From positions 7,068,001-7,132,000 of the forward strand of contig NC_003076.8 in NCBI RefSeq assembly GCF_000001735.4: 64,000 nucleotides of DNA, written 5' to 3'. Shown in pieces: positions 1 to 8,970 of this stretch. Position 1 is the stretch's first letter; every line of letters begins with the position of its first letter. The DNA comes from Arabidopsis thaliana (lineage: Eukaryota; Streptophyta; Magnoliopsida; Brassicales; Brassicaceae). The translations under genes were made by a program, and so were the position numbers. The notes beneath the pieces are model-generated. The model was given only the letters and a program-made list of their open reading frames with translations. It was not told the origin of the DNA and did no database searches.

Positions 1-572
1 CAAAAACTTAATGAACCCTGAGAGCAAATGCCAAAAAAAATAACAAATTGTGAGAACAAATCTGTAAAGTAAAACCATCTACTACTCTTCTGTAAACATA
101 AACTTGAGAGAAAAACACATACCAATGATTCCATAACAAACAGTGACAAGTTTCAGTCCACCAGTCGCCTTGTTTCCTTCGTGTATCCGTTTAAGCAACT
201 CGTAGCATTCTTTTTTGGTATACGCAGTCGAATCCTCTCTGAGATTAAGCTCAGATGCTTCGAGCCGGTCTATCTTAAGTATTCTATATACTCCACTACC
301 GTTCCAACCAATCATATAGAAATTCTGAAATATATATCATCATGTTAGTTACAAATATCTATAGTGAAACAATAGTACAACACGAAAACAGATCTCATAG
401 CTGATTCATGAGACAAGAAAAAGCAATCAAATGGCAGTGAAAATACTCAAAAGTGGAAGTTTTAAAATACCGCTTGAGTCTCGAAGAGCTTGAATTGTTG
501 CATACAGCCTAAAAGAGCAGATGATCCAGAGGAGCCTGAGCCGCCATTCTCCACTGATGGCGATGAGGTCAT
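1..572 (-). CDS. SAC4: SAC-domain phosphoinositide phosphatase, N-terminal part (SAC4)
   Basis: This is the first part of a SAC-family phosphoinositide phosphatase, which removes phosphates from membrane phosphoinositides; plant SAC2-5-type members act at the vacuolar membrane. Two coding exons are visible, 471-572 and 123-324, joined by a GT-AG intron; the protein continues past the left edge, and 1-122 is intron. The translation begins MTSSPSVENGG, then reads KLFETQANFYMIGWNGSG and ends in this window at VTVCYGIIG, the conserved N-terminal SAC beta-strand region. The catalytic CX5R motif lies outside the window. An in-frame ATG at 671 would add 33 residues; I prefer 572 because the protein then starts like its family members. 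The leader reaches up to about 1250, where purine-rich GA and CGA repeats occur. The family is clear; the paralogue assignment is from memory. Confidence 0.88.
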
Positions 573-1290
573 AGCTGATTTCTCAATTATTGGTTCCTTT
601 TGATTTACAGATCTAAGCCCAAGCCGATGGGCTGAGAGAATAATCTCGCCGGAGCATTCACCAATATTCAAAATCGAAATAAAATGTCGAATTCAATTCA
701 GACGCAATTCAATCAAAGATACTCTAAAACTTTGACCACGTATCGTTGGGTTTGAAGCAAAACACGAATCTCTTGCTCCCGAGATTTAAACCATGGACTT
801 GCAAAAACAATCAAGCAGCCCCAGAAAAATCTTCCAGAACCGACGAAAACAAACAGTAGTGATTGTTTCTTCTGCTGCAATCGAATCGAGAACAAATGCG
901 AGAGACTAATAGAAAGAGAAAAGAGGTAAGCAAGTAGAGAGACCCGATCACGAGTCCAGAAGCTCCAAAGAAACGAAGAAGGAAGCTCAGATTCGCAGAT
1001 GAAACAGAAGATGAGATTACGAATTGGTAAAATTTGAAAAAAGAAGACAAGTATATATGAGGAAGAAGAAGAAGAGGATAGAGAGAAAAAGAAGGGTTTA
1101 TGATATAGAGAGAGATGATGATGATGATAATAGTTTTCTCAGCTGTTTCCTTTGTTTGTGTCGAGAGACAAAGGAGAAGATTGGATCGGGGAAGAGAGAG
1201 AGAGAGAGACGACGACGACGACGCAACAAAACCACAATTTCTCTCTTCTTTAAAACAAAAAAGATTTTTTTAAGGGATCTTTAAATTAAA
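573..1290 (-). promoter_or_regulatory. 5' leader and core promoter region of SAC4
   Basis: This is the transcribed leader and upstream region of the SAC4 gene on the minus strand. It holds short simple repeats: a GA run followed by a CGA run at about 1190-1222, and a GATGATGAT run near 1113-1128. CT/GA-rich leaders are common in Arabidopsis. The open frames across it are low-complexity (Lys/Arg/Glu) and are not credible proteins. The exact transcription start cannot be read from sequence. Confidence 0.45.
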
Positions 1291-2757
1291 AAGAAAAAAA
1301 AAGAGCCCGTGACGAAGCAATATATACTAACAGCTGTCTGGCCGCTAATGGAATAGCTGCACTTTCGAGGACTTATGTTATGTACTCTCTCTCTTTCTCT
1401 CTTTATCCAGTTTTCCAGTTACACCTATAATTCTGAGTAACTTTAGTTAATAAGAATAAATAGTATATAGAACTAAATGTGTTTGGTAAAAAAAAAGAAT
1501 AAAGTAAATGAAAATCATTTGTAGACTTGATACAAAAATACTAATGATTTTTTTTTATATATGTAGAGGATGAGTCATTCTAACAAAAGTTTTGTTAATA
1601 CTAAAAAGGTACAAACAAATCATGTTTTGAATATTGGAGATGGTGATGTCAACAACAGAAAAAATGAAAATTATCTGAGAAAGTATGACAAAAACATGAT
1701 AAACTATTTTAGTGTTCTTATGACAATTTTTATTATAATAATTAGACTTCTATCGAATCACAATTTGTGAGTTTATAGAATCACAATATGTGAATCACAA
1801 TTACTAATTAAACCATTGGAGATGGTGATGCTTTTATGTTTTAAAATTGTAATAATATGGATTTTTCGTTGTTAAATAAAAAGAAATGTGATTAAATGCC
1901 TATTAGTATATAAAAAACATGATAAACCATAAGACATTCTAATTGTAAGTAATGGTTAGTTAATATTTGATTGTTCACTAAGTAATATATCTATATATAC
2001 ATTTTTGCAGCCACTTTGTGAAATAAATCCTAGAGTTGGAATTTATTTACAGTGGCTGCCACTGGCATTTAATAATTGTTTTTGATAATTAGAAAGAAAA
2101 TCTTTGAATTAAATATTTGACAATCTTCCCAAAATCTCTTCACATTAACTACACGATTAGTTATTAAAATAAAACTTCCGAAATATTTAATATCATTTAA
2201 TTACTACAAAATTATCATTTTGATATTGTTTTTCTACATGACTATAATAATTCGATTATAATCATCAAACCGCAGAGATATTAGATAGCATTTAATTACT
2301 ACAAAATTAAAAAATATTTAGACAATGATTCATAAACATATCATAAATAAAATCAGTGAGTTTTTTTTACGGGACGGATTGGCGGGACGTTACTTAATAA
2401 CAATCGTAAACTATAAAATAAAAATATTTTTACGATAAATATAATTTGCAAACTTTTATATATAGTAACTTTAAAAAATAAATTGTCTCCGCGGTATACC
2501 GTGGGTTAAAATTTAGTAGTGTTGTATAAACCACGAGGCTGTGTGCGTTTGTGAAACACAAAAGGTTCATTACCCGAAAAACTTTACTTACAAAGCTCTT
2601 TTGCTCCATCATCACTTACTTGTACGCTTACACTATGATCAACAGTTAAAAACAAAAACAAAAGAAAACGGTTTTTTGACATCAATACAAGTGAAGGGGT
2701 TGCTAAAAAAAAGCACATAAGGCAGAGAGAAGCAAGGCATTGTTGTGGCCAAAAACA
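1291..2757. other. AT-rich intergenic spacer between SAC4 and RAD51
   Basis: No gene is supported here. The DNA is very AT-rich. The only open frame of note, 1570-1770, has no recognisable similarity. A Helitron-like terminus is annotated separately at 2489-2516. The RAD51 3' UTR must occupy the right end. Confidence 0.6.
2489..2516 (+). mobile_element. Putative degraded Helitron 3' terminus
   Basis: A 16-bp near-palindrome (CCGCGGTATACCGTGG, 2489-2504) is followed after eight bases by TTAG and a T. Plant Helitrons end with a GC-rich hairpin shortly before CTRR, usually CTAG, inserted between A and T. Here the CTAG would be mutated to TTAG. The DNA to the left (about 2365-2488) is AT-rich with a short GC-rich stretch (acgggacggattggcggg), similar in feel to non-autonomous Arabidopsis Helitrons. 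This is a structural guess. Confidence 0.35.
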
Positions 2758-4860
2758 TCAATCCTTGCAATCTGTTACACCTTCTGTAGATATTTGAAAT
2801 CGAGCTTCCGCTTCTGGCAAACATGGCGAGCTTATCACTTTACAGATTCTCTCCTCTGCTCTTCCTTTCCTCAACGCCAACCTGTATCAATTATCATAAC
2901 AAACACACTTTCCTAACGAACCCTAACAAAAAACACTAAGAAACATGGATTTGTCGAATTTGCAAACATTACAGACCTTGTTGTGGTGGCATGAGCCATG
3001 ATATTCCCACCAATCGGCTTAAATTGGGGACCAGCAAAAAGAGCTGAACCATCTACTTGCGCAACTACTTGGTTTGTTATAACAACAGCCACACCAAACT
3101 AGAGCCATTAAACATAAGAGAGAATACTTCAGGATGGTGTCTCAGAGCAATATTGGAAAAGAAACAGTTAGTACTGAATGTTCACCTCATCTGCTAACTT
3201 CTGAAGACTTCTCAAGAACTTTGCAAGATGCATTTGTCGAGCCGAAAGCTCTCCCCTTCCAGAGAAATCTGTTCTGTAGAGAGCGGTAGCACTATCGACA
3301 ATCAGGAGAGCAAACCTGTGCCAATAGGGTCATCGTAACTTTAAAAGTTAGCACTCTCATGATAGACATAACGGAACTGAACACCAAAATAAACTCAACA
3401 CACCTTGTTTCAATCATCATTGATGCTGCTTCAAGCAAAAGCCTTGACTGATGATCTGTATTATACGCCCTCGCATAGGCAACGTTTTCTAGTACATCAG
3501 CTCCATTTAATCCAAACCTGCATCATTTCATTTGATTTCTTACAGATGATTCCGTCTCAAGAACGCTATTGTGATCTCATGTGTGTTACAAGAATAACAT
3601 ACCTGTCAGCTATCTGTAAGAGTCTTTGTGGCCTGAATGTTCCCTCAGCATCAATGTACATGGCCTTTCCCTCTCCACCTCCTTGATCCATGGGAAGCTA
3701 ATCATTCAAACGTGAACCTTAATGTGAATATCTTTCTCAGGTTTGGAAATTGTAAGAAGAAAGACAAGATCACTGATTTCTGCTAGATAAGCAACAATAA
3801 CTGAGTGGTATAGGAACAGGGTTCTTACTTGACAAGTCACACACAGTGTATGGCACAGCTGAGTCTTTCCAGAGCGGAACTCACCATATAACTCTGTGAT
3901 GGAACCAGTTTCAATACCTCCTGTTGAGCATACGGCAAAGTAAGATCACAATAACAAAATGCCGTTATAAGATGCACCAGAAACCAGCACCAACCTTCTA
4001 GAACTTTATCGAGCTCCCGTGATCCAGAGGTAATCTGAATAATTTCCTGTCTCTGAGCATGGAGCTGGCTCGCACTAGTGAACCCCAGAGGAACTAGCTT
4101 TGAAGCTATCACAGAAGAAAACACAAATAAGAACACACATTAACTCTAAGAGTATCAAAGAGGTGTTATGTATTTAACAGAGAAGGAAAGCAAAAAGTTT
4201 CTACATGTGTAATACCTGCTTCTACAATCTTGTCAACCTTGGCATCACTAATTCCTTTAATCTGCAAGAGATCCTTCCTCGGAGTATAAGCAACACCTTC
4301 AACAGTACAGAGACCAGCATCCCTAAGCTTCTTTACATCAACAGAAGCAATACCTGCTGCCTGAAGTTTTGAAGATTTAAAGAGATGAAATAGCATATAA
4401 TCATAACACAAAACACACTGATGCATCTCCCTTTTATGAACACGAATTGAGAAGAACTATAGAGATTATATGACACTGGAGTCACAGCAATAGAGAAGTT
4501 CCCCAGAAAAGGATAAAACCCCCAAAAAGTGTCGATTTTTTTCTGAATTAAACGAACCCCTAAAACCAATTCGCCTAACAGACAGTAGCGAAACTCAATT
4601 CTCGCCCAGATTCACACCTATTTCACATCGCGATGTACAAAAAAAGCAGAAATTTTTAGTGAATTAAAGCCGAACCCATTTCAATTAGCGCAAGATCTGA
4701 TGAAGCGTATAGACTGCGAAGGTAAATTTCCACAACAAATGAAAGAAATCTGCAGAAATTGAACCTGAAGCTGTTCGACAGGGAAAGGTCCGTGCTGGGT
4801 TTCTTCATCGTCTTGTTGTTGGACAGCATTCTGGTTTCTACGCTGCTCCATCGTCGTCAT
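2758..4860 (-). CDS. RAD51: RAD51 DNA recombinase
   Basis: RAD51 is the eukaryotic RecA-type recombinase that coats single-stranded DNA and drives strand invasion in homologous recombination in the nucleus. Nine exons join: 4765-4860, 4216-4360, 3995-4105, 3829-3920, 3603-3697, 3404-3517, 3186-3315, 2977-3098 and 2758-2881, all with GT-AG introns. They total 1029 nt, giving 342 residues, the expected length. The N-terminal part holds the helix-hairpin-helix DNA-binding domain ([15 protein letters not shown]). Walker A GEFRSGKT lies at residues 130-137 and Walker B LLIVD ends at Asp224. The C-terminus ends VTDCKD. The start is the second ATG of a MREMTTMEQ frame; MTTMEQRR matches the plant protein. 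All key residues are present, so the gene looks functional. Upstream motifs are listed separately. Confidence 0.97.
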
Positions 4861-5009
4861 TTCTCTCAATCAGAGCAGATTCGGGTCACCAGAGAAAGCG
4901 AGAGAAGCAAAAGAGAGCTTGAGAGTGGAGGGAAATGGCGAAACTGAAAACAAATTGAAAGAAGCGCCACAACCAAAATTATTATACAAGACGACGATGA
5001 GGGCAAAGG

Positions 5010-5022
5010 CTTCTTCAACAAG
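5010..5022. promoter_or_regulatory. CTT(N7)AAG motif upstream of RAD51 (candidate SOG1 site)
   Basis: The sequence CTTCTTCAACAAG matches the palindromic CTT-seven bases-AAG consensus reported for SOG1, the plant DNA-damage transcription factor. It lies 150 bp upstream of the RAD51 start codon. RAD51 is a known DNA-damage-induced gene under SOG1. The match is seen; binding is inferred. Confidence 0.55.
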
Positions 5023-5065
5023 TCTCGATTACGTTTGGGTCAGCTTTTCCTCGGCCTTGATCATA

Positions 5066-5093
5066 TTGGGCTTTAAAGGCTATTAAAGCCCAA
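5066..5093. promoter_or_regulatory. Perfect palindrome with opposed GGGCTT/AAGCCC elements
   Basis: Two 11-bp arms, TTGGGCTTTAA and TTAAAGCCCAA, flank a 6-bp spacer. Each arm carries a TGGGCT core (site-II-like, a TCP-type target) in opposite orientation. It lies about 205 bp upstream of the RAD51 start and could serve RAD51. The symmetry is seen; the function is inferred. Confidence 0.4.
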
Positions 5094-5324
5094 ATTCTTA
5101 TTCTATAAAATACTCAAAAACAACAACAAAATCCTCCTCATTTTTATTATTAATTAAGTACCATAGTAATTTTAAATTTTCAGTTAAATGCATGAAATTA
5201 TAAATGTTAGATATTATCAAAGTTGATCGAATTATGGATTCTCAAAATTATTTTTTTATTTTAAATTATTTTTACTTAAAATTATATATTTTTAAAACAC
5301 TAAATTAACGTTTTGTAAAAACAA

Positions 5325-5399
5325 TAGGTGTTTGACCGCCGAGTGATACCTAGGTGTTTGAATGTCAACCAAATGGTACCTAGGTGTTTGACCGCCGAG
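5325..5399. repeat. Short interspersed repeat, TAGGTGTTTGACCGCCGAG units
   Basis: Two identical 19-bp copies (5325-5343 and 5381-5399) flank a shorter third copy of TAGGTGTTTGA (5351-5361). The copies are GC-rich islands in AT-rich spacer between RAD51 and the tRNA array. Their origin is unknown; they are not part of the tRNA repeat unit. Confidence 0.6.
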
Positions 5400-5529
5400 A
5401 ACCACCACAATTCCAACAATGTAGTAATCACTTATTATAACAAAAATAAAATATTACAAATATCACAAAATTTGTCAATTTTCTTTATTCAAGATGATAT
5501 TTAATTTTTTTTGGTAAACTAAAACATAT

Positions 5530-5601
5530 AGGGCCCAACCGGGTTCGAACCGGTGACCTATTGATCTGCAGTCAATTGCTCTACCACTGAGCTATGAACC
5601 C
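5530..5601 (-). tRNA. tRNA-Cys (GCA), copy 1
   Basis: The 72-nt minus-strand sequence folds as a complete cloverleaf: a 7-bp acceptor stem (with U-G wobbles at 4-69 and 5-68), GCTC/GAGC D stem, anticodon stem ATTGA/TCAAT with loop CTGCAGA (anticodon GCA), and T arm ACCGG/CCGGT with TTCGAAC loop. Discriminator is U. A/B promoter boxes are intact. A TTTT terminator follows within about ten bases, and a CAA initiator motif sits just upstream. This is the best-preserved copy. Confidence 0.95.
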
Positions 5602-5942
5602 TTATTGATTTAATAAGTTCAAAATTATAAACTATGTATTTCATGAATTATTTTTTGCTAAGAAATCTAATATAGTTAAGTCAATTGTTTACTTATTTAG
5701 AAATCACATAAATTATTTATAAAAAAAAATTCACAAACAAATTAAACCATGAAAGTTTTTTAAAAAAATTTCAGTTGTTAAAGAATTATATGCAAAAACA
5801 GGTCAAAATTTGTTTTATTCAAGATGAAAAATTGCTAGCTAAAACCTTGAAATATAAGATTAGTGAACTACTTGACGCTAAATGCTAATCAAATATATAA
5901 CTAAAACTCTTATAAAAAATTATTGGTAAACTGAAAACATAT

Positions 5943-6014
5943 AGGGCCCAACCGGGTTCGAACCGGTGACCTATTGATCTGCAGTCAATTGCTCTATCAC
6001 TGAGCTATGGACCC
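5943..6014 (-). tRNA. tRNA-Cys (GCA), copy 2, with G19 to A
   Basis: It has the same fold as copy 1, with a better acceptor stem (5-68 is C-G) but AGTGATA in the D loop in place of AGTGGTA. This changes the near-invariant G19, which pairs with C56 to hold the elbow. A T-run terminator and upstream CAA remain. The gene is probably transcribed; its product may fold less well. Confidence 0.9.
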
Positions 6015-6355
6015 TTATTGATTTAATAAGTTCAAAATTGTAAATTATTTATTTCATCAATTTTTTTTTGCTAAGAAATCTAATATAGTTAAGTCAATTG
6101 TTTACTTATTTAGAAATCACATAAATTATTTAAAAAACAAAATTCACAAACAAATTAAACCATGAATTTTTTTTAAAAAAAATTCAGTTACTAAAGAATT
6201 ATATACAAAAACTGATCAAAATTTGTTTTATTCAAGATGAAAAATTGCTAGCTAAAACGTTGAAATATAAGATTAGTCAACTACTTGATGCTAAATGCTA
6301 ATCAAATATATAACTAAAGCTCTTCTAAAAAATTATTGGTAAATTGAAAAAATAT

Positions 6356-6427
6356 AGGGCCCAACCAGGTTCAAACCGGTGACCTATTGATCTGCAGTCA
6401 ATTGCTCTACCACTGAGCTATGGACCT
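6356..6427 (-). tRNA. tRNA-Cys (GCA), copy 3, with C56 to U and 1-72 mismatch
   Basis: The cloverleaf is recognisable and the anticodon is GCA. The T loop reads TTTGAAC instead of TTCGAAC (C56 to U), position 62 is U, giving a G-U pair, and position 1 is A, mismatched with C72. C56 is also part of the B box, so both transcription and folding may suffer. A run of six T follows the gene. It is possibly a pseudogene in progress. Confidence 0.8.
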
Positions 6428-6771
6428 TTATTGATTTAATAAGTTCAAAATTATAAATTATTTATTTCATCAATTTTTTCTTGCTAAGAAATCTAATATA
6501 TTTAAGTCAATTGTTTACTTATTTAGAAATCACATAAATTATTTTAAAAAAAATATTCACAAACAAATTAAACCATGAATTTTTTTTTAAAAAAAAAATT
6601 CAGTTGCTAAAGAATTATATATAAAAACTGGTCAAAATTTGTTTTATTCAGGATGAAAAATTGCTAGCTAAAACCTTGAAATATAAGATTAGCCAACTAC
6701 TTGACGCTAAATGCTAATCAAATATATAACTAAAGCTCTTATAAAAAAATATTGGTAAACTGAAAAAATAT

Positions 6772-6843
6772 AGGGCCCAATCGGGTTCGAACCGGTGACC
6801 TATTGATCTGCAGTCAATTGCTCTACCACTGAGCTATGGACCT
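6772..6843 (-). tRNA. tRNA-Cys (GCA), copy 4, with acceptor and T-stem mismatches
   Basis: The anticodon, D arm and T loop (TTCGAAC) are intact. Position 1 is A (mismatch with C72) and position 64 is A (mismatch with C50). A six-T terminator follows and the upstream CAA is kept. The first-base mismatch would disturb 5' and 3' end processing, so function is doubtful. Confidence 0.8.
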
Positions 6844-7185
6844 TTATTGCTTTAATAAGTTCAAAATCATAAATTGTTTATTTCATTAATTGTTTTTTTG
6901 CTAAGAAATCTAATATAAGCAAGTCAATTGTTTACTTATTTAGTAATCATATAAATTATCAAAAACAATTTTCACAAACAAATTAAACCTTGAAATTATA
7001 AAGAAAAACATATTCACTTGCTAAAGAATTATATACAAAAACTTGTCAAAGATGTTTTATTAAAAATGAAATATTGCGAGCTAGAACCTTGAAATATAAG
7101 ATTAGTTAGCTACTAGTTGCTAAAAGCTAATCAAATGTATAAATAAAGCTCTAATAAAAAATTGTTGATAAACTGTAAAAATTAT

Positions 7186-7257
7186 AAGATTTAATCGGAT
7201 TTAAAACGGTGACTTATTGATCTGCAATCAATTGCTTTACCACCGAAATATAAACCT
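7186..7257 (-). pseudogene. tRNA-Cys pseudogene, fifth array unit
   Basis: It aligns with the other four copies over the full 72 nt and still shows a GCA anticodon, but the acceptor stem, D arm and T arm each carry several changes and no longer pair. It sits exactly one unit (414 bp) from copy 4, so it is the oldest or least constrained member of the array. Confidence 0.88.
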
Positions 7258-7795
7258 TATTGCTTTATTAATTATAAAGTTTTAAATTATTATTTTTAGT
7301 CCTTACGTTGTCAAGTCAAATATTTACTAATGTAGTATCTTATTATATAAAGTATGGTTTTCAAAGTTACTAACTCATAGGATCGTGCAACGTGTCAAGT
7401 CAAACGATCAGATGTTTACATATTTCATTCAAAATTTATTTTTTTATTCTTTTTAAAAAATAGAAAATCTTAAAAAGTAAACAAATATACATATACTAAT
7501 TTATATATCTATATATTTATAAACAATTAACATTTATTCAACAAAAGGAAAATTAACAAATTTGTCTTTAACTAATGTAATCATAAGTGAAAATAGAACA
7601 TTTTGAGAAAAATAACTTAGCTTATAGGATTTAACTTTTCAATTATTTTTAACGAGAATATTTTTATTTATTAATTTTAACTCATTTAATATTAATTTGC
7701 ATGATGTAAAATTAACTTACGAGATTACGGCATATATAAAAAACAATATTCAATAATGTTTGGTTTCTAAATATTTTTGTGGATTTCTGTTTTTT

Positions 7796-8275
7796 TATTA
7801 ATTATTAGCCCTAGGCGTTTGGGTATTCGGGTCGAGTATTTTGGGTTCGGGTTTTGGGACTTAGAAGTTTAGGACCCGTTCGGGTAATTTAAGATTTCGG
7901 GTCGGGTTCGGTTCGGATTCCAGTTTATTTATCTATTGAAATATCAAATTTTGTCTGCAAATCTATTAAATTACTTGAAAATTTTAAAAATTCCCAAAAC
8001 AACACGAATAGTTTTGCTTGAATATATCTAAAAATACACAAAAATAACTAAAATATCCAAAACATCCTAATATTTTATATATATAAGTATAAATATAACT
8101 AATATATACTTATATTTGAGATATGTTTGGATACCTATTCGGGTTTGGGTTCGGGTTTTTCGGGTTTTGAAGTTTAGACCCGTTCGGGTATTTGAAAATT
8201 TTGGGTCCGGGTTCGGATCGGGTTTTTCGGGTCGGTTCTTCGGGTTTGGGTATTATGCGTAGGCCTATTAATTAT
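7796..8275. mobile_element. Putative short non-autonomous element rich in CGGGTTCGG
   Basis: Two related GC-rich blocks, about 7808-7922 and 8130-8262, share gaagtttag(g)acccgttcggg and repeated cgggttcgg words, separated by AT-rich DNA. The outer ends carry an imperfect inverted match (GCCCTAGGCG on the left, CGTAGGCC on the right). Both sides are flanked by TATTAATTAT (7796-7805 and 8266-8275), a candidate 10-bp target-site duplication. The size (about 460 bp) and layout suggest a MITE-like element. In AT-rich DNA the flanking match could be chance. Confidence 0.45.
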
Positions 8276-8680
8276 GTTTTGTTAATTGTTAATTATTTTT
8301 AATACTAATTAGGATATAGATTTGATATGTCATAAATATTATTTTGATATGAAACTCAATATGAAGTTGTAGAATTTAAATCGAGTTTATTATGATGACA
8401 TATATAGTTAAACTGTATTACAAAATTGAATGGTGTAAGATAGAAATTTTTTTTTTTTTTTTTTTTCTAGATACTAAATTAAATATAGAATAATGGTCGG
8501 TTACTTTCTAGAATTCAAATATCATTGATAAGATTGAGTGTATATAAAATTAAAATAAAATGTATAAGACTGAAATTTTGTTTACACCAATAATTATTAA
8601 ATTAAATATCAAGAAAAATATATAAATTGCTATACAATATTCAAATATTATCGATAAAAATTTATTTTTGTATCTTACAA

Positions 8681-8706
8681 CCGCCTAAATAGGCGGCCTT
8701 ATCTAG
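8681..8706 (+). mobile_element. Putative Helitron 3' terminus
   Basis: A perfect palindrome, CCGCCTA-AA-TAGGCGG (8681-8696), is followed after six bases by CTAG (8703-8706) and then T. This is the terminal structure of plant Helitrons: hairpin, CTRR, insertion before T. The body would extend leftwards through AT-rich DNA; I cannot place its 5' TC end. Confidence 0.5.
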
Positions 8707-8970
8707 TATTCATATAAAATATCATAAACAATTATCACTAACAATTTGGTATGCTCTTTCATTTGTTTGACCAAAAGAAAAAGAAGAAAGTCTTACATTT
8801 AAGTTTCAAATATATTCATGACCATACCAAATTGAATTTACATTCGATGGTTAACTCTAAATTGTATCTTTTTTTTTGGTGTAAAAACTCTAAATTTGTA
8901 TCTTAATCTTAAACTTATACTTAAAACCATTAGTGACGTCTTCTCCATTTCTTCTCTTTACTTTTTTTCA

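Larger units (their letters stand above)
5511..7300 (-). repeat. Tandem array of five ~414-bp units, each carrying one tRNA-Cys
   Basis: The tRNA sequences start at 5530, 5943, 6356, 6772 and 7186, spacings of 413, 413, 416 and 414 bp. The spacers between them are also alike, sharing gctaagaaatctaatat, an ttgctagctaaaac block and a stretch before ttggtaaact. The array therefore arose by tandem duplication of a whole unit, not only of the tRNA. Divergence rises to the right: the fifth unit is clearly decayed. Confidence 0.92.
7301..8970. other. AT-rich spacer with transposon remnants
   Basis: No gene is supported. The stretch contains a short element rich in CGGGTTCGG motifs (7796-8275), a 20-base poly-T run near 8447-8466 and a Helitron-like 3' end at 8681-8706. 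The remainder is AT-rich without coding potential; the PME 3' UTR occupies the right end. Confidence 0.6.

Noticed and set aside
5511-7300. CRISPR-like regular repeats
   Set aside because: The regular 414-bp repeat is fully explained by tandem tRNA-Cys units; the host is a plant.
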